Positions 24,301-39,300 of a stretch of DNA of 64,000 nucleotides are shown in pieces. The position numbers were made by a program, and so were the translations under genes. The notes beneath the pieces are model-generated. The model ran no database searches, had not been told where the DNA came from, and saw only the letters and a list, made by a program, of their open reading frames with translations. The stretch is from contig OU015543.1 in NCBI GenBank assembly GCA_907165065.1, positions 9,985,501 to 10,049,500 of the forward strand, read 5' to 3'. The stretch comes from Caprimulgus europaeus. Lineage: Eukaryota > Chordata > Aves > Caprimulgiformes > Caprimulgidae. Within the stretch, counting starts at the first letter, position 1. Each line of letters opens with the position of its first letter.

Positions 24301-27300
24301 GCGGAGTCTCTCTGCGCTCTGTGCTCATTTCTTTGATTTCCCACCAGTACAGCTGCCCTGTCTCCCTGGATTGACACACAACAGCGAATGCAGATGCTGA
24401 GTTAACTTTCCTTTAATTCCTCTCATCATAAAATAACCCTTGAAAAGAGGAGTGTGGGGGGGTGCACCTCCTTTTACTTTCAAAACCTGCTTTGTGGTGC
24501 TGATGCTCAAACAGGAACTATTAGGGTCCTGAGCTCTCCACTCAGGCCACAAGGAACAGCATCAGATATTCTTCTGTGACTTGGCACTTTCTATGTTAAA
24601 TTGTCCTGAGTTTGATTATTTGTCTCCTGCTGTTTGTGGAGAGTTTCACAGGCCTGTCCTTAAGTTACTTGAATGAGCACAGATCCTGTGAGCCTCTGCC
24701 AGAGGATGTTTAATGCTGTCATTATAAAAGAAATCATGAAGTATTGATGGAAGTTGTGTGCAAAACACACCCCATCTGAATTTGCTACCCCACATCGCTG
24801 CTGTAACACCACTTTCATGGCCACTGAGGATGGAGCCAGCAGAGAAAGAAGCCTCAGGAGGTTAAATGCACATTTATTGGGTGTCTGCCTTCGAGAAAAG
24901 TTTGGTTGTTGCGAGAGCCTCGCAAAGCTGGAAACTTCACAGCATAGGTTGTTTTTGAGACAGACGCTGTCTGACACTCTCTGAGTCCTGCCAGTCCAGG
25001 AAATATTTATCCATATGACAGTTTGTATTTTTGATTCATCCTGAAAGTGAATTTGATGAAGAGCCCTGCTAGTACCTGGGGTTATTGTCATGCTTTTGCC
25101 AGAGTAGGTCTTATTCTCAGAAAATGCTTAGGATCTAAGAAGATTAGAAGTCCATTCCCATAACTTTGGGCTAGCATGGTACCATAAACCAGCTGACTAG
25201 CAGTAGTTGTCCATGTGTTCCATGGTCAAACTAAAGCAAATTCAGCTCAGCTGAGTCTTTAAAAAGAATTTATCCTGAATCTTAACCATGTTTCTCTACA
25301 GGTGTTGAAATAGTGAAACAATAATCTTCTATTTTTCCTCCTAAAACTCCTTTCCTTCTTTCTCTGTCTTTCATTCCATAACAACAATTCACTTATTTCT
25401 CATCGGTGGGAGCTGCACTGCCTACTTTCAAGCAGCAGAATTAAGGGCCAGATTTTGATTCCAGTGCAGTGGACTCAAATCTGTCTCACCCAGCGCTATC
25501 AGTAACAGCGGTATCAGAATCTGGTCTTCTCCCTTTGTGGGCTCCTACTTTCCAAATCATTTTCTTTTTGCCCAGGAAATAAAACCTTGAAATGTATGAA
25601 ATTTGCCCCACTTTCTTCCTTAGGAGCTGTCAGCTCTAACAAACCCGTTGGGTTCTTCTTTTGATCTATTTTCAATTGTCTGGTGGGCAAAGCAAAACTC
25701 CTCCTCAAGTCTCTTATTTTCTTATCTTCTGCTGTGACATGAATTTCCCACTTTGCCAGTCCTCCCCCTTTGCTGCCTACAGACCCTGTGCTGCTCACAG
25801 CTTTTCATCCATCCCCTTGGTGCCACGTGAATAACTACCGGTCGCTTTTGCTGCCTGCTCTATCTTGCTCCTCTTTAAAGTTTTTAAATGCAAAACACCT
25901 TCCCGGTGTGTTTAACACCTTGTGAGGGCTCTGACCGTGATGGTGGTACTGGAGGAGACGTTCAGTGAGCATCTCGCAGCTGCTTCTGCCCACACACTTG
26001 CAAAGGAGCTGATGTTGGCAGGGGACCACACTCTGCTCTCACTCCAGCCTTTATTCTTAGCGCTCACCATTTTCCTCAAGCCTGGCCAAAGCATGTTTTC
26101 TCTAGGAACAGGTCTCGGTTTATTTTGTCATTTGATGTGCTCAGGCCCTCCATTAACCTCACTCCACTTCTTCTCTTACCTTCACATAGTAGTTAATGGT
26201 TCCTTCTCTATTTATCATAGACTTCTGTGAGGGAAGAGACTGTCTTATACCACCACTCTCAAGTGTTTACTCTGGGATATTATAATCTGCTTTCCCCAAC
26301 TTGCCTGCACTGTGGCAGTTCTGATCTGGTTGCCTTTTGCTGTCTTCAGCCTCTCCTTGGTGCTCCTCCACAAAGCCCTCTCTACTGGAAGCAGAGGCAG
26401 CTCACAGCTTCTCCTTTCACCATATCCCTGCAGAACGAAGGTTGTGTTCCTCTATTCCTTGCATTGCTTTTTTCTACAGTGGTCTTAAACTGTAGTGGAG
26501 CTCACGTTCCACATTGCAGAAGAACCATCTCCACTGACCTGAGTGCCAATTTCACAGCCATAAATAGCAACCAGTGAGGTTCTCACTTGGGCAGTTTGAC
26601 CTTCATGTCATGACCCACCCTTTTCTCTTCTAAGACTCTTGAGTTTCCTGTGGATGCTGAGTTTCCACTGGATGCTCACCACTCCCCAAAGAAGTTGACC
26701 ACGTAGGAGAACATGTATCTTGCTTAGGTGGTGAAGTCTGCTGTTGGGTGGTGACTCCTAGTTCTGGCATGAAGAATTTATCTCTCTGAGCAATATTATT
26801 TTGGCATGCTGCAATCCAGGACCTAACACCTAGACACTATTTTGTACAGGCTGGTAAAGCATCTCCAGATTCTGGATCACCTACACCAGAAAGCATCCAG
26901 GGAAATGCCTAGAGAGGCTCAGGCAGTTTTAATTCCTGTGGGTATACACAGCCTCAGCAGCTGACCTTCTGTTTTCAGCTGGGCAAATATGATCCAAGAT
27001 GTTGTGCATTTGTATTTCTGTGTAAGAAATGAACAGAGGGGAAAAAAAAAGTGCTTAGCTGAAGAAGACTTTAAAATTCTATGACAGCCTTTTGTTCCAT
27101 TATAAGGTTTTATTTGAGACCTTGACTGATGTTAGAAAATCCCTGGCAGCGAAACTCATTTCCCGAAGATTCACCTCACCTGCACATCTGGGAGCTAATA
27201 AAGCACATCACAGTGTCTGGCTGCTGTCTTTTGAATTCTCTTCAGTCATTACAAAACTGCTGCCAAAAGTACTGAGTGTCCTTGCGCTACCACGGCGAAT

Positions 27301-30300
27301 ACCAACAATATTGGGGAAACGTCGGAGAGCAGCAAAGTAGGTGAGAGTTGGTTGTATGTTACATGTTGGTTTGAGCTACTTAATTTCCATTTTCTTCTGA
27401 GTGTTCCTCTCATAAACCAGCATTTTGGCCACAGAAGTAATGACTGAGGTTATTCAGCAATGCTCCTATCCCTTTCCTTAGCCAAACAGCAGATCAAACC
27501 ACGTGGTGCCATATTCTACCACCACTGCTCAGGCATCTCCAGCAACCCCTTCTGTGTGTTGCTGATGATCTTCCTACTGCCACTTGGAATTTGCTCCTTA
27601 TTATCCATGTCCTCTTGTGCTGCTGCTTGGATGGCAAAGAGGGGGAAATTTCAGTGGGTATTTTAGTCTTTTTTGTTGCTTCTTTGTATGGAGCATTTGA
27701 GGGAATGACTCGGTGTTTTCTAGGGAGAAAACTGATGTGCCATTTGCATTTTGTAAATCATCTGCCCAGCCAAATAGGGGCAATTCCTCAACCTGGGTAT
27801 GACAAGATTTTTTGGGGGCAACGTTGATGATGCTGCTTAAAGAACTTTTTCAAGTCAGAGCTAAGTTAGCCCTGCCACAGCGAGTGTTCCCATGCCTGGC
27901 TCAGTCCCAAGAGACTGTCAACATTTCTAGTTGTCATGGGGTTGTTAACTCACTTTTCTGTGTCTGCTTTTCTATCTGCCACCACGGCCCACGCTTGCTG
28001 TGTTCTGCCTTCACACCTCGTCTCGTCCTGTATCTCATGCCACAGTCCTTTATCCTGGCAGCCCAGAAGTTTGTCTCACCACTCATTTCCATACTTTGCT
28101 CCACCGCCGCTTTGCCAAAGCTGCTTCTGGGTGACGGATATAATCGTTCTCTTCCTTTTGAAATGAATGTGGAGCTCGAATAGAAACCTCCATTAGAGTT
28201 TTGTAGTTGGCTTTTCTACCTTAGCTAAAATGGATTCGATGCTTGGGGAGTTGGTGTTGGCTTCTTGTTGGCTTCTTAGGTGAGCATCTTCACCCATCAC
28301 AGCTTCAAACTGAAAGTCAGATGAATTTCCAGCTCTTACTTACATTCTGGTCCAAAATGCCTTAATTTAAAGAGGCATCAATTTACTTAGTAACCAACAA
28401 TGCTTTTGGCACAGTGTGTCAGAGGCTAACATTACTCACAGCCGTAACTGCACAGTGGCTATCATAGCTCCAACACCACAGAGGACAATGGGAAACAAGC
28501 TGTGGTGGCCTGTACGCTAGCTAGGATTCAGGAATGTCTTGATCTGGATGAAAATGCACTTTTTTCCCCCAAAATATTCTTGACCCTGACATACATTTAC
28601 TGGTACAAAGAGTGCTCATTCAGGCAGATTGCTGCCAGTCTATCAATCATTACGAGAGGGCTGATATGCCAAATTTTCCCGGATGCAATTTTGAGAGCAG
28701 ATAGTCATTTTGTCTGATGAAGCGTTCATATGCTGCAAAATGACAAATCGTGTTTATTTTTACATTGTCAGAATGTGCTTTTTTTCCTGTGTTGGCACAA
28801 TTGGAATCAAGTTTCCCTTACAGGATAGTTTGGTTTTTATCCATCTGGTTTCCCTCACTTCAGTAAGTCATCAGTTCTCCCTCATTAACATGGTGATCAA
28901 CCAGGGCTTGATGGCTTCAACTCTTACGATCACAGCATGTCTATAAAGCCTGTATCATGGCTTGTCACTACCTGGGGGAGGAAATTTAAGGAAATGGATA
29001 CTCACATCTCTTCAAAGTCCCTACTGAGTTTATAATTTGCGACATAGTCATGGTCATGTCTGGGGAATGAATATGGTTCTTGAACTATATGAAAAATACC
29101 CAGTACAATGTGTCAGGCTTTGTCCCCTGTATCATCTGCCACCTCAACTTTCATACATGTGCAGCCTTGAGCTATTGCCTTCTTGATTTCTACTTTAAAC
29201 CCTCTTAAACTGCCTTTTTTTTCAGGTTCCTGAAACGCCTTCATTTCACAACAGGTAAGGTTTGCAGTTGTCATATAGCAGTCTAAAATTTAAGAAGCAG
29301 CTCTCCAGAATGAGGACCTGGGTAATCCTTGGGGATGTTTGGGGTAGCATGCACAGAATACTTCTGTAATGGAAAAACTCTCCATAGCTATTCAGTAGAA
29401 AAATTGTTCATATTATTGATACGCCTTGTGAGATCTCTTGGTATAGGAGAGGCTTACGAGGCATCATGTAATTACCTCTCTGCATAAAATGAATTATTGT
29501 CTGCTCTAATAGCAGGGAATGTCTCCAACCTGACATCTAGAACTGAACTCTTCTTTACAAACTTTCTTTTGGCTCATTGATGCACCACAAAGTTTTTTTA
29601 ATGAAAAAAAAGCAAGGGTTCCATTGGAACGTAGTGATATAGGAACTCACTAGTTAACTGATGAGGAACATGCAGGATATTTGCATACTCCTGGAATCTT
29701 GTCATGTTTCCATGCTTCTTCAACCCATGGTGATTCATTGTAAGATGATGGCATTTAGAAAAATAGTTGGATATTGAAGAAGCAATAGGGAAATTTCACT
29801 CCATAAATCATCTTAATTGATGGGAATGCTTGCGATATGTCTGTCTTCATAATGCAGTGACCTTGAGTAGGATCTGCATTCATTTTGGAGCATGTCTTCC
29901 TCATTTCTATGCCAGCTTGTTGAGTTATACATAGAAGCTAAACCTCTAGAGATTGATCATGCACAATCAATGATGCAGGACTGAAACAAGCCAGATGACA
30001 ACGGGAATCTAAAGGTTAGGAGAAGGGGGTGTAACTGCCAAACCCTGCTGATGGCTGGTTTTGGGAAATGCAAGGCAAAGGTTTCAAAAATCATCTGTGT
30101 GATGTATTAGTGGAAAAGATGCTCCTCGAGGAGAAATTAGTGTGGTGCATCCAAGTGACCGTGTTGTCTAGTTGAATACCCAGAGCTAATGTCTAACCTT
30201 GGGAACAAATATCAGAACTGCTGGCTGGAAAGACAAGGTTCCAGTGTGAAAAAATAAAAGGGACAAAAATATTTTGCAACTGTAATTTATCCTGGAATAA

Positions 30301-33300
30301 AATATAAAGGAAAGATGAAGGGCTTTAGATTGAATTAGAGTTTTTACTGATTTGGTTATTCCTGATTCCTCGCAGTATGTGCAACCTGTAAGGTGCCGCA
30401 CCCTCACGGAGGGTAGGCATTGGCAGGCTTGGGTGTCTCGGGTGTTTGATGGTAGAAGGTGCCTCAGCAGCCAGGATGGTGTGTCCCTGGCTGTGGTCAA
30501 CCTCCTGCAGGAGACAGAATCATGGAATGGTTTGGGTTGGAGGGGACCTTTCAAGGTCATCTAGTTCGATCCCCCTGGAGTGAGCAGGGTCATCTTCAAC
30601 CAGATCTGGTTGCTCAGAGCCCCGTCCAACCTGACCTTGAATGTTTCCAGGGATGGGGCATCTACCACCTCTCTGGGTAACCCAGGCCAGTGTTTCACCA
30701 CCCTCATTGTCTTCCTTATATCTAGTCTAAATCTACCTTCATTTAGTTTAAAACTAAATGTCCTATCACAGCAGATCCACTAAAAAGTTTGTTCTCATCC
30801 TTCTTATAGGCCCCCTTTAAGTATTGAAAGGCCATGATAAGGTCTCCCCAAAGATTTCTCTTCTCCAGGCTGATCAACCCCAACTCCCTCAGCCTGTCCT
30901 CACAGGAGAGTTGTTCCAGCCCTCTGATGATGGGACAGGCCACTCTCTCTGGGACATGTTGACAGGGGGAGGAAAATGATGAGCAGCTCTGGGGAAATAA
31001 GAGTTTAAGGTGGAAGGCAGGGAGCAATGAAAAAAAGGAGGAGGAAAAAGGGGTGCTTTGGGGCAGAGCGGGGAGGAAAGAGGAGGTGGTTCACAGGGGA
31101 GGAGGAAAGGAAGTGTGGAAGAAAGCAGGAGGGAGAGAGAGATGAGGAGGAGATGGGAAGGATGGGCAGTGGGTGGCTGAAGCCAAGGAGAGGGCCTAGG
31201 AGGAGCTTGGCAGGTTGGTGGTGCCAGCAGAGACAGGGACCAGATGGTGACCTGGGTCCTCCCTGAGCAGCTCAGCCCATGTCCACTGCCCTGCCTGGCT
31301 TGGTGTGTGCTCTGCCGAAGAATCAGTGCTTGTGCTGCTGAGAGAAGGTGAAGGGATGCACAAAGCCACTGCCTGACAAAAATTAAGAGCCTGAAACTTC
31401 TAATTCCTAGGATTGATTTAAATAGTTACAGTTAACAAATGACCTAATACATAAAAATGGAGATGGCTACCGAATAGATCTGTTTAAATGAACACATGCA
31501 GAAGAGATTTAATTTGGCTCCTGCACTTGAAACTTTCTATTTTCTAATGCAAACTAAGCAGTGACAAATAAAAATGAGGCTGCAAAAGCAGCATGACCTC
31601 TTTAAGCTTTAATTATTCATGAGAACTGTTTTCTTCTCTGCTGAGATTCAGAGCAACACATTTAAGCGGGTTCCTCTCAGGTTTATGGAAGATGTAACTT
31701 CCTTGTTACACCAGCTAATAAATACAACTAAGCACGATGATGCAACAATATTTGTAGAAACAGATTTGGGAAAATGCATTTAATGAATCAGAAGTGCCTT
31801 AATCTAGTCAGTCTTGATAAGCAAAGCATAGCACGCAAAATTACAATGCACCAAGGCACAGATGCATAAATATTTCATTGTCAAGATTTCTGAGTTTACT
31901 TTCAGTATTTCAGAATGGCATTTTACTACAAAATGTCTCTTACCAGCGTTGGGGAAGGATAACGGTGGTGGTAGCTTTGGGCAATCCAATCTGGGATCTT
32001 GGAATTGGATTTAAATAATGTACCTGAGAGTCCCAGCCCTTAGCAGCATCAGGCACATCTGCCACTGTAACCAGACGTGTTTATTGCTTTTTACCTTCCT
32101 AGGACTGCATGGAAATGACCAGGAAGCTGGGAGGAGAAAACCAAGAATTTTTCCTTCTGCTGGGAAGAGGGGACAAAAGGCAGGAGCCCCCCTGCCCGGC
32201 TGTGCTGGCTGTTGTGCCTTTGACTCCCTCACAGCCTTTCCTCATCAGTGCTTCATCTCTACCCCTGCCCTTGTAAAACAGCATCTCAGGGAACATATTT
32301 TCTCCTGATTTTTGAAAGCAGGAGAGGACCAGTTTGTCACCACCTTGGCGAGCCCTCCCGAGAGGTCCACAGCTCAGGAGGCAGGCAGCGGCTCCGACCG
32401 CCCGGGAACGATGCCATGCACAGAGGGAGATTTACAGCTCCTCTCCCCTTCAGACACTTCATCTGGTGCGAAGCAGAGCTGACAGCTCCTCATTTCCAGG
32501 TATTACAAACTCCTCTTCCTCCCCAGGAGCCTGTATAAGTTGTTTGGGGTCCCACATGCAGACCCCCAAGGGAATCATCCTTGTGGTGGTCCTGGCAGAC
32601 GGCTGCAGGCAGCCCAAGGGCAGCCTTCCAAAATCTGCTCCTCTTAACGGGGCCACACTCTGGTACTTACTCAATCTTTACAACTCCGTGATATGCTGCC
32701 AATATATTTCTGCCAAGGAGACAAAAATACGTCTCTTCTTCCTACTCCCTCAGCCTATGAAAAATCTCAGTTGTGTGCAAAGAGACTCTGTGTGTGTGTG
32801 TATATGTCTGTGTATTTGGGGGGAAAAATAGAGTTTCTGTTAATTTATTTTCCAGTTGAAAGTCTGCCTTGTAGCCAGGGAAGCACTGTTTTCACCATGT
32901 ATAAATTTGGGCAGAAAAGCCTTTGTGCTGAGCAGAAATGGCAACGTGAGCAGTGAGAACTGGGAGCAAATCCTTTAACTGCTCCATGTCCCAGGTTCTC
33001 CTCTCTAGGATGGATGGCTTATAAAGAATTTGGGGATTTATGGGTCAAGGAGCCCTATATTAGCAAAGCTGTCTAATAATGGGTGAAGAACAGCAAAGTC
33101 CTTCTAAGGCGGGGAACTCTCTTTAAAAAGTGCTCAGATCTCCCCAAGGGCCAGAGAGACTCCAGGTATTTAACATGTTAACTGAAGTTATCTTTTAATT
33201 AAGCAAGACTCTCCCACACAGCCACGGTCTGGGATTCTAGCTATGCTCTCTGAATGGTTTGGGTACTTTAAAAGCACTTGGTACAAAGAGGAGGGATTGA

Positions 33301-36300
33301 AGGCTTTTTCTAAGCTTCACAGCAACTTTGCCAACTACATGCTCCAAAAAGGTGTATTTCTTTTTTCCCTCCTTCCCCTCCCTTTCCCCCCAGACCTCGC
33401 ATGACTTCAAGGCATCAAATGTTAATGAAAGTTTGCCAGGCTTCAAGGGCTGTGAAATGGAAGTTAAAACTCCTGCACCATAGGATGGCTCTAAAAATAC
33501 TCGGTCATGTTGAAATATCAACCGTCTCCAGCAGCTCTCCTGCACACAGTGCTACCGCTGCATCAGGGCTTTCTTTCCCAAATAAGCTCTTGAGAAAGTT
33601 TTCCTAGTGACTATAGATCACTCATGCTCCATCGACTGGATTCACCTGGTTATGTGCCAGCAAATACCTACTGAGGATCTGCCATGTCATTTATCTCCAA
33701 CAGTGCTGCCAGGGAATTGCCAGCATCCGAGGGGCATGCACCAGTGCATGCTCGCTCTGCCCTGACTCCATCCAGAGGACTCCTAAATGTGATGTCTATC
33801 CCCTGGGATGAGCACAACCCAAAACACCAGCCCTGTGGGTCTGCCTGACATCAGCTCACTCACCTTTAGGGTCCAAGTCCCGAGCTCTGCTCTCTATGTC
33901 TTTCATTGTCCAGGGTGCTGAGACTTTTTACAAGGGCAGGCAGTGATAGGACAAGTAGTAATGGCTTCAAACTAGAAGAGGGGAGGTTTGGATTAGACAT
34001 TAGGAAGAAATTTTTTCCTGTAAGGGCGGTGAAACACTGGCCCAGGTTGCCCAGAGAAGCTGTGGATCCTCCCTGCTTGGAAGTGTTCAAGGCCAGGCTG
34101 GATGAGGCTTTGAGCAACCTGGTCTAGTGGAAGGTGTCCCTGCTGATGGCAGGGGGGTTGGGACTGGATGAGCTTTAAGGTCTCTTCCAAGCCAAAACAT
34201 TCTGGGATTCTATGGTTTGTAGGCTGAGTTTTTGCTTTTTAGGCACAGGAACACCTAAATCCTTCCATGGATCTGCTCCTAAGTGCTCTCGAATAGGAGA
34301 ACTGTGCTCTCATGAGACATCAATGCTCTTCTGCAACGGCTCCACGTGCCTCAGGTGATCTTAGCTGATGCATCTTGCTAACTGGCAAATACTGGATATG
34401 CCAGGTGTACCTCTGTGGACTTCTGAGGGGCTCCAGCAGAGATCCTGTGACCCTCTCCTATGCTTTAAAGGTGTTTTTTGTTGGATTTTTTTTCCCCCAA
34501 ACAGTGCTATCATGAGTGGGAATCTGAAAGCTGCTTTTCCTGCACCACAGACTCCTTTTTCTTCTCTAAGAAGTGTAACATACTGTCTCCCCGTGAAGCA
34601 AATGAGGAGCCTGAACACAATGATTTGGATCGTGACTTCAAGCACAATCTTGAACACGGTGTCTAACCCGTTCCCATCAGAGGAGAAGCCACAGGAGGCT
34701 GTGACTCAGCTGCACCTCTGAGTCACGCAGCATGATGCTCCTCTGCTCTCGAGGGACAGCACTTTGCCTGTAGCCTCCATCAGCAACGAGCTACGGCTCT
34801 TCCTCGCTGCCTCAGACCTTAGCGAGATGTCTGGACCCTGAACTCTGGCCATTCCCTGCTGATCCGTGTCAGGGGAGGGACAAGGGACACCGAGAGCGTG
34901 TCCCCAGCCCGCAGCTCCAGACCCCAGGGGTGTATTTCAGTTCAAGCATGTGCTGAAAGTTTTGTGTTCCCAGGCCTGGGCAGGCTGCCCGGCTGCACTC
35001 CAGCCCCGTGTAAGTACATTGCGAGTCAGGCTCAAATTGCTATTTTTGAGCAAGTCACTAGAAATAATTCATGTAGGTGCAAGTTAAAATTCTGCTTAAA
35101 AATCACCCTCTGCCTTGGAAGCTTAAAACCTGGGAGATCTACAGTAGCAGATATTGAATTTAATTTTACTAGGTTCTTTCCAGCTTAGAGCCTCATCCTG
35201 CTTTTCTTCGCTTTAAGGATCTTTTCTCATGCAAATATCTCCAGTGCTAGAGCTGGTAGGATGTGTAAGTGTTGGGAAGAATCTGCCCCTTTAACAGGAC
35301 CAGGTAAAGTCTTGCAGCAAACACTGAAATGCGTGGTATGTCTTAAGTGAAAGTTCAAGTAATAAACCTTCTTCTTTTCAGAATTTCAAAACAAACTTCT
35401 GAATATTAAGTTAATTTATCTGATGGTATGAGCCGAGGTTTTGGAAAGCTGGAATGTGCAGGTTTGTGTGTGTTAACTGTGTGAGCAACAGTGCAAAAGG
35501 CAAATGCTTTTTCATCCATATGAGTTTCTGTAAATTGTATTCTATTCTTAGGACAGTAAACATAACACCAAAAAAAAAATCTAATAATTTAAACCTTGCA
35601 GGAAAAGAGGCAGGAGTGATGGGAACCTCTGGAATGATAAATGTATGAATTTATTCTACTGCCAATGTGGGGTTTTAAATTAGTTCTATTTTTCTTTTAT
35701 TTCTTGTTGTTGACAAGTCAGGTTGCTTTGCTATCCAGTTATAATGTTTACAGATAAGAAAATCTTGAAGGTCAAAAATTCTGTTCTTAGTTATTCTTGT
35801 AGAAGGTAATCTTCTTGTGTTGGTGGCAGTGCGGAGTGATCTCATGTCGCCATGGGTACCTGAATCATGCCTGTCTAACAGCAACGTTCTCCATTCCTAT
35901 CGCCTCCTCTCAAGTCATTACACAGAAAAAAAAAGAAGATAACTACAGGAAAAGCTTCATACATGATGCAAATGATGGACTGGAGGAAACACTTTTCTGT
36001 AGGAAAGCGCACTGTGCCAGCGGCCTCTCACCACTCCCATGCACACTTAGGGTGGTAAATCAGTTTGTACTTGACTGTGACCCATAAGAATTTTGTCATG
36101 AATGCTCCAAAACGCAGATTGAACCTGACGTCTTATTGGTGTTCATTATAATGCCTACTTGTAGACATCAAATCTTCCAAAATTCAGATGGGTAACTGTC
36201 CCCACGACAGCCTTGACCTGGGGGATCCACAGCAAACTCAGCCACAGCTGGAATTTGTGTTAGGCTGGCACGAGGAAACTGGAAAATTGCTGAAATCCAG

Positions 36301-39300
36301 ATTATAGAATCATAGAATCACCGAATGGGCTGGGTTGGAAGGGACCTTAAAGCTCATCCAGTTCCAACCCCCCTGCCAGCAGCAGGGACACCTTCCACTA
36401 GACCAGGTTGCTCAAAGCCTCATCCAACCTGGCCGAGAACACTTCCAGGGAGGAGAAGCCACAGCTTCTCTGGACAGCCTGGGCCAGTGTCTCACCACCC
36501 TCACAGTGAAGAATTTCTTCCTCAGATCTCATCTACATCTACCTTCGTCCAGTTTAAAGCCATTACTACTTGTCCTATCACTACCTGCCCTTGTCAAAAT
36601 CCCTCCCCAGCCTTCCTGTAGCCTCTTCAGGTAGTGGAAGGCCACTAGAAGGTCTCCCCAGAGCCTTCTCTTCTCTAGGCTGAACAACCCCAATGGGGGA
36701 GAAGTGAGACCAGCATCTGCCCACAGCTGATCATGGCAGAGACATGGTAGGGAAGCAGAGAAGCATGTTGAAATGAAGGTGAAAAAACCCCACAACCTTA
36801 ATTACACCTTCCCATGCTTCTGCAGGTTCAGTTCAGTGCTCAAATACCTGCTGGATGAAGCCTTCCTTGACAGTTTTGTAACATCTAAAAGGAAGAAAAG
36901 AAAATGAAGAGGAAGCAAAGTGTACGGGCCTTGATCGTGACAGGGCTCCAGCTCTTTGAACGTTAGCTCTTCTCCCTGTACAGCATGAAAGTTTTTGGTC
37001 TCTGCTAAATTGTGGTTTGAGTCAATGTGGATGGATTACGTAGATGAAAGACCTGGAGCAACAGTTTCTAGAGGCTGACAGTGTGGTTGTGGATCAAGAC
37101 TTCTGCCTTTATTGATGGGAGGGACTGAAGCCTCAATTTGGGTCTTTGTGCTCAAAGTCTTTCTGCAATCTTATTTTAAGGGGAAAAAACCCCACACAAC
37201 AACAACAATAACAATAAAAAAAAGAATTGTCCCCAGGAAGGGGGATCGAGCTGTGCAAGTTGCACATTTTTCTGGATAGCAGGATTTCCTTTTTACTAAA
37301 ACATTTCTGACTCCAGTAGTACTCAGCAGCCAGGTAATCCAGAAACCTCAGCTGGAAGGTTTGGACCTGCAGATTCTGGCAACGAGACAATACAGTGGAA
37401 ATCAGATAAACCAGCTTGTACATACCACCTTGCTGGGAATTAGAACTGTCCCTGCATTTCACTGTTGTACAATTGATTTTCAGAAGAAGAGCTTTTCTTT
37501 TACATGGTCAGGGGGCTTAATTCAACCCTGGAATAAATGGGCAGCTAACAATGGGCCAAACTCAGCTCGGATGTTGCTCTAGTTAATTAAGAAGAGTAGT
37601 ATCAGTGCTAAATTTGGCAAGGAGTGATTAAGAGACTGCCTTCAGAGACAGGGAAGAAAAACTCTTGCTTAGCTCATTCCATCCAGCTCTTCAAATGCAA
37701 ATTAACCTGTCAACATCTGCATACAGCCACACAGGGCAGCTGCAAAAAGGAGCCTCCAGCACCCAGAGGAAGGGCTGCAAATGTTTAGTTCCAAACAGCT
37801 ATTTTCTAAAATAATTTCTAGTAAATAAGAATACATTTAAAGTGGTAAACTGAGCATCTGCTGCACGAAAGGAATGGAGGACAGCATGCGAAAAGAAACA
37901 TATGTCAAGTATGCACTTCAGATGCATTAACTACTTGCCTCCAAAACAGCAAATTTAAATATATTTGCAGCAAACCCTGAGAAAAAAATTCTCTCTGCAA
38001 CCTAAAGAAGAGCCACAAATAACAGCACAATTTAAGCTTGGCCATACCTTGCCTTTCCAGGGCTGGAAGACAGCATTCATTGTATTTCAGCTGCTGCCTG
38101 GCTTCTTTTACTGAGGAACACGTCGGGAATGCCAAGCCCAGACGGTTTTTGTTTGGAGCAAACAATGTCCTTTTACCAGTACATTTAAAAATGCAGCAAA
38201 ACAAGTCACTGCTGGAGCCAAATCATACCAGATGTGGTTCATAGGAGAAAAGATATGAAAATACCCCTCTGCTTTTTATAAAGTATCTTATATGCTGGCA
38301 GAAGAGATGGTGACATCCTTACTCGGACCAATTCAGCAATGTGTGCAGCAGGAACCAAGCTCCGTCGCTGGAATGGAATTGCATCACTTGTGAGTCAATC
38401 TCTTTTCTTCAGCACGCTGCAACTCAGGAAAATTGTATTTCACTGTTTTGTTGAGCCCATTATCCTCATACAAAATCTCTACTGGCTTAACTGGAGCTTT
38501 TACTTACAACACAAGTACAGGACAAGGCCCTTTCAGCAGGGAAGAGATGGAGAGGCTGGATTTCAGCTCTAAAGGGTGCAGCTCTTCTTTACGAAGCAGC
38601 ATGCAGGAATATTTTTCTCTTGCTTTCAGTAGACTGGGGCATAGAACAAGCCCTGATGTCTCCTTTTTTTTTTTTTTGTCAGGGGAATAATCTCCCCACC
38701 AGAGCTGGGACACGGTGCTGTTTGTCAATCTGCTGAGGCTCTGCTAAGTTTTTGGCCATGCAGCCGTGATTTTTGGGTGGTCCCCTTAGGAGAGAGGGAA
38801 ACCAGAACAGAAACAAGTCATGAGCAGCAGCATTTTGCTGTGATAATGATGTGGCATAATTAAACAGGAATTAAAAAAAAAAATCCACCTTTAGGAAAAA
38901 CCTGTGGCTTGTGCCAACACTTTTACTCATCTGTGGGTTTTCAGCCTGAATCGGGGCTGAGGAAACAGCAAAGATCTGTGACTCAGCTGGCAGCACTGGG
39001 CTTTGTCCTATTCACCTCAGTGTACTGTGGCATCTTACTAACTAACATAAAAATGAGAAGATGAAGGAGAAAAGCCTCTGGAAAATCCAGAAACCTGCCA
39101 GACACAACGGTGCTTCCCAGGGAGAACCTCAGAACGGAGATACTGCCTCCTGCCCCTTCGCAGCGCCTTCACCTCTTTGCTCAGGTTTGCTTCAATATTC
39201 TTTTTTTTTTTTCCCCTGATCCTGGGAACTATAATTATGGAAATGAAGAGCCTCCACTGTAAGAGCAGTGAACTGACATGGCCCAGCAGCGGAGCCGGGG

